Notes: generated by a model from the sequence alone, not told the origin. Positions 1 to 11,936 are shown, counted from the stretch's first letter. The stretch: DNA of 64,000 nt from Abelmoschus esculentus (GCA_035048815.1 JAUCBN010000012.1:14200001-14264000); one strand, 5' to 3'. Numbers and translations are program-made.

Positions 1-18
1 GCTGGTATGATCGCACCC
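1..18 (-). rRNA. 5S rRNA, 5' fragment at window edge
   Basis: Only the first 18 transcribed bases are inside the window. -1 is A. Confidence 0.9.
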
Positions 19-183
19 TTCAAGGAATGCGCGCTGAACGTACTAATAGGATCAACGGCGCGCGATTATGACTTGCGAGACTCTTTTAACATAAAAGCAC
101 GAGGGGGGACGTACCGACAATCCGAACCAAAAACTAACTAAAAACATTAAAAAAAAATAGAGGGATAAAACCGAGTCGAAAAA

Positions 184-301
184 AGGGTGCAACACGAGGA
201 CTTCCCAAGAGGTCACCCATCCTGTACTACTCTCGCACAAGCACGATTAACTGCGGAGTTCTGATGGGATCCGGTGCATTAGTGCTGGTATGATCGCACC
301 C
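184..301 (-). rRNA. 5S rRNA
   Basis: Copy 1, 118 nt. C119T, C95T, T79 deleted (edge of box C), G65T, G56T. Same haplotype as copies 10 and 15. Confidence 0.93.
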
Positions 302-466
302 GTCAAGGAATGCGCGCTGAACGTACTAATAGGATCAACGGCGCGCGATTATGACTTGCTAGACTCTTTTAACATAAAAGCACGAGGGGGGACGTACCGA
401 CAATCCGAACCAAAAATTAACTAAAAACATTAAAAAAAAATAGAGGGATAAAACCGAGTCAAAAAA

Positions 467-585
467 GGGGTGCAACACGAGGACTTCCCAGGAGGTCACC
501 CATCCTAGTACTACTCTCGCCCAAGCACGCTTAACTGCAGAGTTTTGATGGGATCTGGTGCATTAGTGCTGGTATGATCGCACCC
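467..585 (-). rRNA. 5S rRNA
   Basis: Copy 2. C47T, G41A, G30A; -1 is A. Confidence 0.97.
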
Positions 586-750
586 TTCAAGGAATGCGCG
601 CTGAACGTACTAATAGGATCAACGGCGCGCGATTATGACTTGCGAGACTCTTTTAACATAAAAGCACGAGGGGGGACGTACCGACAATCCGAACCAAAAA
701 TTAACTAAAAACATTAAAAAAAAATAGAGGGGTAAAACCGAGTCGAAAAA

Positions 751-869
751 GGGATGCAACACGAGGACTTCCCAGGAGGTCACCCATCCTAGGACTACTC
801 TCGCCCAAGCAAGCTTAATTGCGGAGTTCTGATGGGATCCGGTGCATTAGTGCTGGTATGATCGCACCC
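751..869 (-). rRNA. 5S rRNA
   Basis: Copy 3. C116T, A77C, G58T, G51A. Confidence 0.97.
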
Positions 870-1034
870 GTCAAGGAATGCGCGTTGAACGTACTAATAG
901 GATCAACGACGCGCGATTATGACTTGCGAGACTCTTTTAACATAAAAGCACGAGGGGGGACGTACCGACAATCCGAACAAAAAATTAACTAAAAACATTA
1001 AAAAAAAATAGAGGGATAAAACCGAGTCGAAAAA

Positions 1035-1153
1035 GGGGTGCAACACGAGGACTTCCCAGGAGGTCACCCATCCTAGTACTACTCTCGCCCAAGCACGCTT
1101 CACTACGGAGTTCTGATGGGATCCGGTGCATTAGTGCTGGTATGATCCCACCC
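1035..1153 (-). rRNA. 5S rRNA
   Basis: Copy 4. T53G, C49T, C6G. Confidence 0.97.
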
Positions 1154-1318
1154 GACAAGGAATGCGCGCTGAACGTACTAATAGGATCAACGGCGCGCGA
1201 TTATGACTTGCGAGACTCTTTTAACATAAAAGCACGAGGGGGGACGTACCGACAATCCGAACCAAAAACTAACTAAAAACATTAAAAAAAAATAGAGGGA
1301 TAAAACCGAGTCGAAAAA

Positions 1319-1437
1319 AGGGTGCAACACGAGGACTTCCCAAGAGGTCACCCATCCTAGTACTACTCTCGCCCAAGCACGCTTAACTGCGGAGTTCTGA
1401 TGGAATCCGGTGCATTAGTGCTGGTATGATTGCACCC
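1319..1437 (-). rRNA. 5S rRNA
   Basis: Copy 5. C119T, C95T, C34T, G7A. Confidence 0.97.
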
Positions 1438-1602
1438 GTCAAGGAATGCGCGCTGAACGTACTAATAGGATCAACGGCGCGCGATTATGACTTGCGAGAC
1501 TCTTTTAACATAAAAGCACGAGGGGGGACGTACCGACAATCCGAACCAAAAATTAACTAAAAACATTAAAAAAAAATAGAGGGACAAAACCGAGTCGAAA
1601 AA

Positions 1603-1721
1603 GGGGTGCAACACGAGGACTTTCCAGGAGGTCACCCATCCTAGTACTACTCTCGCCCAAGCACGCTTAACTGCAGAGTTCTGATGGGATCCGGTGCATT
1701 AGTGCTGGTATGATCGCACCC
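1603..1721 (-). rRNA. 5S rRNA
   Basis: Copy 6. G99A, C47T. Confidence 0.97.
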
Positions 1722-1885
1722 GTCAAGGAATGCGCGCTGAACGTACTAATAGGATCAACGGCGCGCGATTATGACTTGCGAGACTCTTTTAACATAAAAG
1801 CACGAGGGGGGACGTACCGACAATCCGAACCAAAAATAACTAAAAACATTAAAAAAAAATAGAGGGATAAAACCGAGTCGAAAAA

Positions 1886-2004
1886 GGGGTACAGCACGAG
1901 GACTTCCCAGGAGGTCACCCATCCTAGTACTACTCTCGCCCAAGCACGCTTAACTGCGGAGTTCTGATGGGAACCGGTGCATTAGTGCTGGTATGATCGC
2001 ACCC
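1886..2004 (-). rRNA. 5S rRNA
   Basis: Copy 7. C114T, T111C, A32T. Confidence 0.97.
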
Positions 2005-2169
2005 GTTAAGGAATGCGCGCTGAACGTACTAATAGGATCAACGGCGCGCGATTATGACTTGCGAGACTTTTTTAACATAAAAGCACGAGGGGGGACGTAC
2101 CGACAATCCGAACCAAAAATTAACTAAAACCATTAAAAAAAAATAGAGGGATAAAACCGAGTCGAAAAA

Positions 2170-2288
2170 GGGGTGCAACACGAGGACTTCCCAGGAGGTC
2201 ACCCATTCTAGTACTACTCTCGCCCAAGCACGCTTAGCTGCGGAGTTCTGATGGGATCCGGTGCATTAGTGCTGGTATGATCGCACCC
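2170..2288 (-). rRNA. 5S rRNA
   Basis: Copy 8. G82A, T52C. Confidence 0.97.
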
Positions 2289-2454
2289 GTCAAGGAATGC
2301 GCGCTGAACGTACTAATAGGATCAACGGCGCGCGATTATGACTTGCAAGACTTTTTTAACATAAAAGCACGAGGGGGGACGTACCGACAATCCGAACCAA
2401 AAATTAACTAAAAACATTAAAAAAAACATAGAGGGATAAAACCAAGTCGAAAAA

Positions 2455-2573
2455 GGGGTGCAACACAAGGACTTCCCAGGAGGTCACCCATCCTAATACT
2501 ACTCTCGCCCAAAAACGCTTAACTGCGGAGTTCTGATGGGATCCGGTGCATTAGTGCTGGTATGATCGCACCC
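2455..2573 (-). rRNA. 5S rRNA
   Basis: Copy 9. C107T, C78T, C61T, G60T. Confidence 0.97.
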
Positions 2574-2737
2574 GTCAAGGAATGCGCGCTGAACGTACTA
2601 ATAGGATCAACGGCGCGCGATTATGACTTGCGAGACTCTTTTAACATGAAAGCACGAGGGGGGACGTACCGACAATCCGAACCAAAAATTAACTAAAAAC
2701 ATTAAAAAAAATAGAGGGATAAAACCGAGTCGAAAAA

Positions 2738-2855
2738 AGGGTGCAACACGAGGACTTCCCAAGAGGTCACCCATCCTGTACTACTCTCGCACAAGCACGA
2801 TTAACTGCGGAGTTCTGATGGGATCCGGTGCATTAGTGCTGGTATGATCGCACCC
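2738..2855 (-). rRNA. 5S rRNA
   Basis: Copy 10, 118 nt. C119T, C95T, T79 deleted, G65T, G56T, as in copies 1 and 15. Confidence 0.93.
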
Positions 2856-3020
2856 GTCAAGGAATGCGCGCTGAACGTACTAATAGGATCAACGGCTCGC
2901 GATTATGACTTGCTAGACTCTTTTAACATAAAAGCACGAGGGGGGACGTACCGACAATCCGAACCAAAAATTAACTAAAAACATTAAAAAAAAATAGGGG
3001 GATAAAAACGAGTCGAAAAA

Positions 3021-3139
3021 GGGGTGCAACAAGAGGACTTCCCAGGAGGTCACCCATCCTAGTACTACTCTCGCCCAAGCACGCTTAACTGCGGAGTTCT
3101 GATGGGATCCGGTGCATTAGTGCTGGTATGATCGCACCC
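3021..3139 (-). rRNA. 5S rRNA
   Basis: Copy 11. G108T only. Confidence 0.97.
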
Positions 3140-3304
3140 GTCAAGGAATGCGCGCTGAACGTACTACTAGGATCAACGGCGCGCGATTATGACTTTCGAG
3201 ACTCTTCTAACATAAAAGCACGAGGGGGGACGTACCGACAATCCGAACCAAAAATTAACTAAAAACATTAAAAAAAAATAGAGGGATAAAACCGAGTCGA
3301 AAAA

Positions 3305-3423
3305 GGGGTGCAACACGAGGACTTCCCAGGAGGTCACCCATCCTAGTACTACTCTCGCCCAAGCACGCTTCACTACGGTGTTCTGTTTGGATCCGGTGCA
3401 TTAGTGCTGGTATGATCGCACCC
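3305..3423 (-). rRNA. 5S rRNA
   Basis: Copy 12. T53G, C49T, T45A, T38A, C36A: a cluster of five changes between +36 and +53. Confidence 0.96.
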
Positions 3424-3588
3424 GTCAGGGAATGCGCGCTGAACGTACTAATAGGATCAACGGCGCGCGATTATGACTTGCGAGACTCTTTTAACATAAA
3501 AGCACGAGGGGGGACGTACCGACAATCCGAACCAAAAATTAACTAAAAACATTAAAAAAAAATAGAGGGATAAAACCGAGCCGAAAAA

Positions 3589-3707
3589 GGGGTGCAACAC
3601 GAGGACTTCCCAAGAGGTCACCCATCCTAGTACTACTCTCGCCCAAGCACGCTTCACTGCGGAGTTCTGATGGGATCCGGTGCATTAGTGCTGGTATGAT
3701 CGCACCC
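3589..3707 (-). rRNA. 5S rRNA
   Basis: Copy 13. C95T, T53G. Confidence 0.97.
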
Positions 3708-3872
3708 GTCAAGGAATGCGCGCTGAACGTACTAATAGGATCAACGGCGCGCGATTATGACTTGCGAGACTCTTTTAACATAAAAGCACGAGGGGGGACG
3801 TACCGACAATCCGAACCAAAAATTAACTAAAAACATTAAAAAAAAATAGAGGGATAAAACCGAGTCGAAAAA

Positions 3873-3991
3873 GGGGTGCAACACGAGGACTTCCCAAGAG
3901 GTCACCCATCCTAGTACTACTCTCGCAAAAGCACGAATAACTACGGAGTTCTGATAGGATCCGGTGCATTAGTGCTGGTATGATCGCACCC
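3873..3991 (-). rRNA. 5S rRNA
   Basis: Copy 14. C95T, G65T, G64T, G56T, A55T, C49T, C36T: box A is heavily changed. -1 is T. Confidence 0.95.
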
Positions 3992-4154
3992 ATCAAGGAA
4001 TGCGCGCTGAACGTACTAATAGGATTAACGGCGCGCGATTATGACTTGCGAGACTTTTTAACATAAAAGCACGAGGGGGGACGTACCGACAATCCGAACC
4101 AAAAATTAACTAAAAACATTAAAAAAAATAGAGGGATAAAACCGAGTCGAAAAA

Positions 4155-4272
4155 AGGGTGCAACACGAGGACTTCCCAAGAGGTCACCCATCCTGTACTA
4201 CTCTCGCACAAGCACGATTAACTGCGGAGTTCTGATGGGATCCGGTGCATTAGTGCTGGTATGATCGCACCC
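4155..4272 (-). rRNA. 5S rRNA
   Basis: Copy 15, 118 nt. C119T, C95T, T79 deleted, G65T, G56T, as in copies 1 and 10. Confidence 0.93.
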
Positions 4273-4437
4273 GTCAAGGAATGCGCGCTGAACGTACTAA
4301 TAGGATCAACGGCGCGCGATTATGACTTGCTAGACTCTTTTAACATAAAAGCACGAGGGGGGACGTACCGACAATCCGAACCAAAAATTAACTAAAAACA
4401 TTAAAAAAAAATAGAGGGATAAAAACGAGTCGAAAAA

Positions 4438-4556
4438 GGGGTGCAACACGAGGACTTCCCAGGAGGTCACCCATCCTAGTACTACTCTCGCCCAAGCACG
4501 CTTAATTGCGGAGTTCTGATGGGATCCGGTGCATTAGTGCTGGTATGATCGCACCC
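4438..4556 (-). rRNA. 5S rRNA
   Basis: Copy 16. G51A only. Confidence 0.97.
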
Positions 4557-4722
4557 GTCAAGGAATGCGCGCTGAACGTACTAATAGGATCAACGGCGCG
4601 CGATTATGACTTGTGAGACTCTTTTAACATAAAAGCACGAGGGGGGACGTACCGACAGTCCGAACCAAAAATTAACTAAAAACATTAAAAAAAAAAGAGA
4701 GGGATAAAACCGAGTCGAAAAA

Positions 4723-4841
4723 GGGATGCAACACGAGGACTTCCCAGGAGGTCACCCATCCTAGGACTACTCTCGCCCAAGCACGCTTAATTGCGGAGTT
4801 CTGATGGGATCCGGTGCATTAGTGTTGGTATGATCGCACCC
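4723..4841 (-). rRNA. 5S rRNA
   Basis: Copy 17. C116T, A77C, G51A, G17A; resembles copy 3. Confidence 0.97.
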
Positions 4842-5005
4842 GTCAAGGAATGCGCGTTGAACGTACTAATAGGATCAACGGCGCGCGATTATGACTTGCG
4901 AGACTCTTTTAACATAAAAGCACGAGGGGGGACGTACCGACAATCCGAACCAAAAATTAACTAAAAACATTAAAAAAAATAGAGGGATAAAACCGAGTCG
5001 AAAAA

Positions 5006-5124
5006 GGGGTGCAACACGAGGACTTCCCAGGAGGTCACCCATCCTAGTACTACTCTCGCCCACGCACGCTTAACTGCGGAGTTCTGATGGGATCCGGTGC
5101 ATTAGTGCTGGTATGATCGCACCC
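5006..5124 (-). rRNA. 5S rRNA
   Basis: Copy 18. T62G only. Confidence 0.97.
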
Positions 5125-5287
5125 GTCAAGGAATGCGCGCTGAACGTACTAATAGGTTCAACGGCCCGCGATTATGACTTCGAGACTCTTTTAACATAAA
5201 AGCACGAGGGGGGACGTACCGACAATCCGAACCAACAGTTAACTAAAAACATTAAAAAAAGTAGAGGGATAAAACAGAGTCGAAAAA

Positions 5288-5406
5288 GGGGTGCAACACG
5301 AGGACTTCCCAGGAGGTCACCCAAACTAGTACTACTCTCGCCCAAGCACGCTTAACTGCGGAGTTCTAATGGGATCCGGTGCATTAGTGCTGGTATGATC
5401 GCACCC
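5288..5406 (-). rRNA. 5S rRNA
   Basis: Copy 19. A83T and G82T in box C, C39T. Confidence 0.97.
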
Positions 5407-5570
5407 GTCAAGGAATGCGCGCTGAACGTACTAATAGGATCAACGGCGCGCGATTATGACTTGCGAGACTCTTTTAACATAAAAGCACGAGGGGGGACGT
5501 ACCAACAATCCGAACCAAAAATTAACTAAAAACATTAAAAAAAATAGAGGGATAAAACCGAGTCGAAAAA

Positions 5571-5689
5571 GGGGTGCAACACGAGGTCTTCCCAGGAGGT
5601 CACCCATCCTAGTAGTACTCTCGCCCATGCGCGCTTAACTGCGGAGTTCTGATGGGATCCGATGCATTAGTGCTGGTATGATCGCACCC
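5571..5689 (-). rRNA. 5S rRNA
   Basis: Copy 20. T103A, G75C, T62A, T59C, C28T; -11T (first such promoter in the window). Confidence 0.96.
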
Positions 5690-5855
5690 GTCAAGGAATA
5701 CGCGCTGAACGTACTAATAGGATCAACGGCGCGCGATTATGACTTGCGAGACTCTTTTAACATAAAAGCACGAGGGGGGACGTACCGACAATCCGAACCA
5801 AAAATTAACTAAAAACATTAAAAAAAAAATAGAGGGATAAAACCGAGTCGAAAAA

Positions 5856-5974
5856 GGGGTGCAACACGAGGACTTTCCAAGAGGTCACCCATCCTAGTAC
5901 TACTCTCGCCCAAGCACGCTTAACTGCGAAGTTCTGATGGGATCCAGTGCATTAGTGCTGGTATGATCGCACCC
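5856..5974 (-). rRNA. 5S rRNA
   Basis: Copy 21. G99A, C95T, C46T, C29T. Confidence 0.97.
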
Positions 5975-6139
5975 GTCAAGGAATGCGCGCTGAACGTACT
6001 AATAGGATCAACGGCGCGCGATTATGACTTGCGAGACTCTTTTAACATAAAAGCACGAGGGGGGACGTACCGACAATCCGAACCAAAAATTAACTAAAAA
6101 CATTAAAAAAAAATAGAGGGATAAAACCGAGTCGAAAAA

Positions 6140-6258
6140 GGGGTGCAACACAAGGACTTCCCAGGAGGTCACCCATCCTAGTACTACTCTTGCCCAATCA
6201 CGCTTCACTGCGGAGTTCTGATGGGATCCGATGCATTAGTGCTGGTATGATCGCACAC
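6140..6258 (-). rRNA. 5S rRNA
   Basis: Copy 22. C107T, G68A, C61A, T53G, C28T, G2T; -11T. Confidence 0.96.
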
Positions 6259-6422
6259 GTCAAGGAATACGCGCTGAACGTACTAATAGGATCAACGGCG
6301 TGCGATTATGACTTGCGAGACTCTTTTAACATAAAAGCACGAGGGGGGACGTACCGACAATCCGAACCAAAAATTAACTAAAAACATTAAAAAAAATAGA
6401 GGGATAAAACCGAGTCGAAAAA

Positions 6423-6541
6423 GGGGTGCAACACGAGGACTTTCCAAGAGGTCACCCATCCTAGTACTACTCTCGCCCAAGCACGCTTAACTGCGGAGTT
6501 TTGATGGGATCCGGTGCATTAGTGCTGGTATGATCGCACCC
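6423..6541 (-). rRNA. 5S rRNA
   Basis: Copy 23. G99A, C95T, G41A; TATA variant (first in the window). Confidence 0.97.
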
Positions 6542-6706
6542 GTCAAGGAATGCGCGCTGAACGTACTAACAGGATCAACGGCGCGCGATTATGACTTGCG
6601 AGACTCTTTTAACATAAAAGCACGAGGGGGGACGTACCGACAATCCGAACCAAAAATTAACTAAAAACATTAAAAAAAAATAGAGGGATAAAACCGAGTC
6701 GAAAAA

Positions 6707-6825
6707 GAGGTGCAACACGAGGACTTCCTAGGAGGTCACCCATCCTAGTACTACTCTCGCCCGAGCGCGCTTAACTGCGGAGTTCTGATGGGATCCGATG
6801 CATTAGTGCTGGTATGATCGCACCT
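6707..6825 (-). rRNA. 5S rRNA
   Basis: Copy 24. C118T, G97A, T63C, T59C, C28T, G1A; -11T. Confidence 0.96.
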
Positions 6826-6991
6826 GTCAAGGAATACGCGCTGAACGTACTAATAGGATCAACGGCGCGCGATTATGACTTGCGAGACTCTTTTAACATA
6901 AAAGCACGAGGGGGGACGTACCGACAATCCGAACCAAAAATTAACTAAAAACATTAAAAAAAAAATAGAGGGATAAAACCGAGTCGAAAAA

Positions 6992-7110
6992 GGGGTGCAA
7001 CACGAGGACTTCCCAGGAGGTCACCCATCCTGGTACTACTCACGCCCAATCACGCTTAACTGCGGAGTTCTGATGGGATCCGATGCATTAGTGCTGGTAT
7101 GATCGCACCC
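6992..7110 (-). rRNA. 5S rRNA
   Basis: Copy 25. T79C, A69T, C61A, C28T; -11T. Confidence 0.97.
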
Positions 7111-7274
7111 GTCAAGGAATACGCGCTGAACGTACTAATAGGATCAACGGCGTGCGATTATGACTTGCGAGACTCTTTTAACATAAAAGCACGAGGGGGG
7201 ACGTACCGACAATCCGAACCAAAAATTAACTAAAAACATTAAAAAAAATAGAGGGATAAAACCGAGTCGAAAAA

Positions 7275-7393
7275 GGGGTGCAACACGAGGACTTTCCAAG
7301 AGGTCACCCATCCTAGTACTACTCTCGCCCAAGCACGCTTAACTGCGGAGTTTTGATGGGATCCGGTGCATTAGTGCTGGTATGATCGCACCC
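7275..7393 (-). rRNA. 5S rRNA
   Basis: Copy 26. G99A, C95T, G41A; TATA variant. Confidence 0.97.
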
Positions 7394-7557
7394 GTCAAGG
7401 AATGCGCGCTGAACGTACTAACAGGATCAACGGCGCGCGATTATGACTTGCGAGACTCTTTTAACATAAAAGCACGAGGGGGGACGTACCGACAATCCGA
7501 ACCAAAAATTAACTAAAAACATTAAAAAAAATTGAGGGATAAAACCGAGTCGAAAAA

Positions 7558-7676
7558 GGGGTGTAACACGAGGACTTCCCAGAAGGTCACCCATCCTAGT
7601 ACTACTCTCGCCTAAGCACGCTTAACTGCGGAGTTCTGATGGGATCCGATGCATTAGTGCTGGTAGGATCGCACCC
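7558..7676 (-). rRNA. 5S rRNA
   Basis: Copy 27. G113A, C94T, G64A, C28T, A11C; -11T. Confidence 0.97.
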
Positions 7677-7840
7677 GTCAAGGAATACGCGCTGAACGTA
7701 CTAATAGGATCAACGGCTTGCGATTATGACTTGCGAGACTCTTTTAACATAAAAGCACGAGGGGGGACGTACCGACAATCCGAACCAAAAATTAACTAAA
7801 AACATTAAAAAAAATAGAGGGATAAAACCGAATCGAAAAA

Positions 7841-7959
7841 GGGGTGCAACAAGAGGACTTTCCAAGAGGTCACCCATCCTAGTACTACTCTCGCCCAAGC
7901 ACGCTTAACTGCGGAGTTTTGATGGGATTCGGTGCATTAGTGCTGGTATGATCGCACCC
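7841..7959 (-). rRNA. 5S rRNA
   Basis: Copy 28. G108T, G99A, C95T, G41A, G31A; TATA variant; -1 is T. Confidence 0.97.
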
Positions 7960-8123
7960 ATCAAGGAATGCGCGCTGAACGTACTAACAGGATCAACGGC
8001 GCGCGATTATGACTTGCGAGACTCTTTTAACATAAAAGCACGAGGGGGGACGTACCGACAATCCGAACCAAAAATTAACTAAAAACATTATAAAAAATAG
8101 AGGGATAAAACCGAGTCGAAAAA

Positions 8124-8242
8124 GAGGTGCAACACGAGGACTTCCCAGGAGGTCACCCATCCTAGTACTACTCTCGCCCGAGCGCGCTTAACTGCGGAGT
8201 TCTGATGGGATCCGATGCATTAGTGCTGGTATGATCGCACCT
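8124..8242 (-). rRNA. 5S rRNA
   Basis: Copy 29. C118T, T63C, T59C, C28T, G1A; -11T. Confidence 0.97.
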
Positions 8243-8407
8243 GTCAAGGAATACGCGCTGAACGTACTAATAGGATCAACGGCGCGCGATTATGACTTGC
8301 GAGACTCTTTTAACATAAAAGCACGAGGGGGGACGTACCGACAATCCGAACCAAAAATTAACTAAAAACATTAAAAAAAAATTGAGGGATAAAACCGAGT
8401 CGAAAAA

Positions 8408-8526
8408 GGGGTGCAACACGAGGACTTCCCAGAAGGTCACCCATCCTAGTACTACTCTCGCCCAAGCGCGCTTAACTGCGGAGTTCTGATGGGATCCGAT
8501 GCATTAGTGCTGGTATGATCGCACCC
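8408..8526 (-). rRNA. 5S rRNA
   Basis: Copy 30. C94T, T59C, C28T; -11T; -1 is T. Confidence 0.97.
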
Positions 8527-8690
8527 ATCAAGGAATACGCGCTGAACGTACTAATAGGATCAACGGCGCGCGATTATTACTTGCGAGACTCTTTTAACAT
8601 AAAAGCACGAGGGGGGACGTACCGACAATCCGAACCAAAAATTAACTAAAAACATTAAAAAAAATAGAGGGATAAAACCGAGTCGAAAAA

Positions 8691-8809
8691 GGGGTGCAAC
8701 ACGAGGACTTTCCAAGAGGTCACCAATCCTAGTACTACTCTCGCCCAAGCACGCTTAATTGCGGAGTTCTGATGGGATCCGGTGCATTAGTGCTGGTATG
8801 ATCGCACCC
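8691..8809 (-). rRNA. 5S rRNA
   Basis: Copy 31. G99A, C95T, G85T, G51A. Confidence 0.97.
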
Positions 8810-8976
8810 GTCAAGGAATGCGCGCTGAACGTACTAATAGGATCAACGGCGCGCGATTATGACTTGCGAGACTCTTTTAACATAAAAGCACGAGGGGGGA
8901 CGTACCGACAATCCGAACCAAAAATTAACTAAAAACATTAAAAGAAAAAATAGAGGGATAAAACCGAGTCGAAAAA

Positions 8977-9095
8977 GGGGTGCAACACGAAGACTTCCCA
9001 GGAGGTCACCCATCCTAGTACTACTCTCGCCCAAGCACGCTTCACTACGGAGTTCTGATGGGATCCGGTGCATTAGTGCTGGTATGATCGCACCC
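8977..9095 (-). rRNA. 5S rRNA
   Basis: Copy 32. C105T, T53G, C49T; starts the first 9-unit block. Confidence 0.97.
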
Positions 9096-9261
9096 GTCAA
9101 GGAATGCGCGCTGAACGTACTAATAGGATCAACGGCGCGCGATTATGACTTGCGAGACTCTTTTAACATAAAAGCACGAGGGGGGACGTACCGACAATCC
9201 GAACCAAAAATTAACTAAAAACATTAAAGAAAAAATAGAGGGATAAAACCGAGTCGAAAAA

Positions 9262-9380
9262 GGGGTGCAACACGAGGACATCCCAGGAGGTCGCCCATCC
9301 TAGTACTACTCTCGCCCAAGCACGCTTAACTGCGGAGTTCTGATGGGATCCGGTGCATTAGTGCTGGTATGATCGCACCC
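9262..9380 (-). rRNA. 5S rRNA
   Basis: Copy 33. A101T, T88C. Confidence 0.97.
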
Positions 9381-9546
9381 GTCAAGGAATGCGCGCTGAA
9401 CGTACTAATATGATCAACGGCGCGCGATTATGACTTGCGAGACTCTTTTAACATAAAAGCACGAGGGGGGACGTACCGACAATCCGAACCAAAAATTAAC
9501 TAAAAACATTAAAAAAAAAATAGAGGGATAAAACCGAGTCGAAAAA

Positions 9547-9664
9547 GGGTACAACACGAGGACTTCCCGTGAGGTCACCCATCCTAGTACTACTCTCGCC
9601 CAAGCACGCTTCACTGCGGAGTTCTAACGGGATCCGGTGCATTAGTGCTCGTATGAGCGCACCC
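9547..9664 (-). rRNA. 5S rRNA, divergent short allele
   Basis: Copy 34, 118 nt. One 3' C missing, C114T, T96C, C95A, T53G, C39T, A37G, C15G, A8C. First of seven copies of this haplotype (34, 43, 63, 77, 98, 102, 115). Confidence 0.94.
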
Positions 9665-9828
9665 ATTAAGGAATGCGCGCTGAACGTACTAATAGGATCA
9701 ACGACGCGCGATTATGACTTGCGAGACTCTTTTAACATAAAAGCACGAGGGGGACGTACCGACAATCCGAACCAAAAATTAACTAAAAACAATAAAAAAA
9801 AATAGAGGGATAAAACCGAGTCGAAAAA

Positions 9829-9947
9829 GGGGTGCAACACGAGGACTTCCCAGGAGGTCACCCATCCTAGTACTACTCTCGCCCAAGCACGCTTAACTGC
9901 GGAGTTCTGATGGGATCCGGTGCATTAGTGCTGGTATGATCGCACCC
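9829..9947 (-). rRNA. 5S rRNA, consensus copy
   Basis: Copy 35. Identical to the array consensus, but with the TATA variant and GTAAAGG instead of GTCAAGG (plus strand) at the spacer start. Confidence 0.98.
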
Positions 9948-10111
9948 GTAAAGGAATGCGCGCTGAACGTACTAACAGGATCAACGGCGCGCGATTATGA
10001 CTTGCGAGACTCTTTTAACATAAAAGCACGAGGGGGGACGTACCGACAATCCGAACCAAAAATTAACTAAAAACATTAAAAAAAATAGAGGGATAAAACC
10101 GAGTCGAAAAA

Positions 10112-10230
10112 GGGGTGCAACACGAGGACTTCCCAAGAGGTCACCCATCCTAGTACTACTCTCGCCCAAGCACACTTAACTGCGGAGTTTTGATGGGATC
10201 CGGTGCATTAGTGCTGGTATGATCGCACCT
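10112..10230 (-). rRNA. 5S rRNA
   Basis: Copy 36. C95T, C57T, G41A, G1A; -11T. Confidence 0.97.
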
Positions 10231-10396
10231 GTCAAGGAATACGCGCTGAACGTACTAATAGGATCAACGGCGCGCGATTATGACTTGCGAGACTCTTTTA
10301 ACATAAAAGCACGAGGGGGGACGTACCGACAATCCGAACCAAAAATTAACTAAAAACATTAAAAAAAAAATAGAGGGATAAAACTGAGTCGAAAAA

Positions 10397-10515
10397 GGGG
10401 TGCAACACAAGGACTTCCCAGAAGGTCACCCATCCTAGTACTACTCACGCCCAATCACGCTTAACTGCGGAGTTCTGATGGGATCCGATGCATTAGTGCT
10501 GGTATGATCGCACCC
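10397..10515 (-). rRNA. 5S rRNA
   Basis: Copy 37. C107T, C94T, A69T, C61A, C28T; -11T. Confidence 0.97.
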
Positions 10516-10679
10516 GTCAAGGAATACGCGCTGAACGTACTAATAGGATCAACGGCGTGCGATTATGACTTGCGAGACTCTTTTAACATAAAAGCACGAG
10601 GGGGGACGTACCGACAATCCGAACCAAAAATTAACTAAAAACATTAAAAAAAATAGAGGGATAAAACCGAGTCGAAAAA

Positions 10680-10798
10680 GGGGTGCAACACGAGGACTTT
10701 CCAAGAGGTCACCCATCCGAGTACTACTCTCGCCCAAGCACGCTTAACTGCGGAGTTTTGATGGGATCCGGTGCATTAGTGCTGGTATGATCGCACCC
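10680..10798 (-). rRNA. 5S rRNA
   Basis: Copy 38. G99A, C95T, A80C, G41A; TATA variant. Confidence 0.97.
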
Positions 10799-10962
10799 GT
10801 CAAGGAATGCGCGCTGAACGTACTAACAGGATCAACGGCGCGCGATTATGACTTGCGAGACTCTTTTAACATAAAAGCACGAGGGGGGACGTACCGACAA
10901 TCCGAACCAAAAATTAACTAAAAACATTATAAAAAATAGAGGGATAAAACCGAGTCGAAAAA

Positions 10963-11081
10963 GAGGTGCAACACGAGGACTTCCCAGGAGGTCACCCATC
11001 CTAGTACTACTCTCGCCCGAGCGCGCTTAACTGCGGAGTTCTGATGGGATCCGATGCATTAGTGCTGGTATGATCGCACCT
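10963..11081 (-). rRNA. 5S rRNA
   Basis: Copy 39. C118T, T63C, T59C, C28T, G1A; -11T. Confidence 0.97.
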
Positions 11082-11246
11082 GTCAAGGAATACGCGCTGA
11101 ACGTACTAATAGGATCAACGGCGCGCGATTATGACTTGCGAGACTATTTTAACATAAAAGCACGAGGGGGGACGTACCGACAATCCGAACCAAAAATTAA
11201 CTAAAAACATTAAAAAAAAATTGAGGGATAAAACCGAGTCGAAAAA

Positions 11247-11365
11247 GGGGTGCAACACGAGGACTTCCCAGAAGGTCACCCATCCTAGTACTACTCTCGC
11301 CCAAGCACGCTTAACTGCGGAGTTCTGATGGGATCCGATGCATTAGTGCTGGTAGGATCGCACCC
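11247..11365 (-). rRNA. 5S rRNA
   Basis: Copy 40. C94T, C28T, A11C; -11T. Confidence 0.97.
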
Positions 11366-11532
11366 GTCAAGGAATACGCGCTGAACGTACTAATAGGATC
11401 AACGGCGTGCGATTATGACTTGCGAGACTCTTTTAACATAAAAGCACGAGGGGGGACGTACCGACAATCCGAACCAAAAATTAACTAAAAACATTAAAAG
11501 AAAAAATAGAGGGATAAAACCGAGTCGAAAAA

Positions 11533-11651
11533 GGGGTGCAACACGAAGACTTCCCAGGAGGTCACCCATCCTAGTACTACTCTCGCCCAAGCACGCTTCA
11601 CTACGGAGTTCTGATGGGATCCGGTGCATTAGTGCTGGTATGATCGCACCC
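11533..11651 (-). rRNA. 5S rRNA
   Basis: Copy 41. C105T, T53G, C49T; partner of copy 32. Confidence 0.97.
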
Positions 11652-11817
11652 GTCAAGGAATGCGCGCTGAACGTACTAATAGGATCAACGGCGCGCGATT
11701 ATGACTTGCGAGACTCTTTTAACATAAAAGCACGAGGGGGGACGTACCGACAATCCGAACCAAAAATTAACTAAAAACATTAAAGAAAAAATAGAGGGAT
11801 AAAACCGAGTCGAAAAA

Positions 11818-11936
11818 GGGGTGCAACACGAGGACATCCCAGGAGGTCGCCCATCCTAGTACTACTCTCGCCCAAGCACGCTTAACTGCGGAGTTCTGAT
11901 GGGATCCGGTGCATTAGTGCTGGTATGATCGCACCC
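11818..11936 (-). rRNA. 5S rRNA
   Basis: Copy 42. A101T, T88C; partner of copy 33. Confidence 0.97.
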
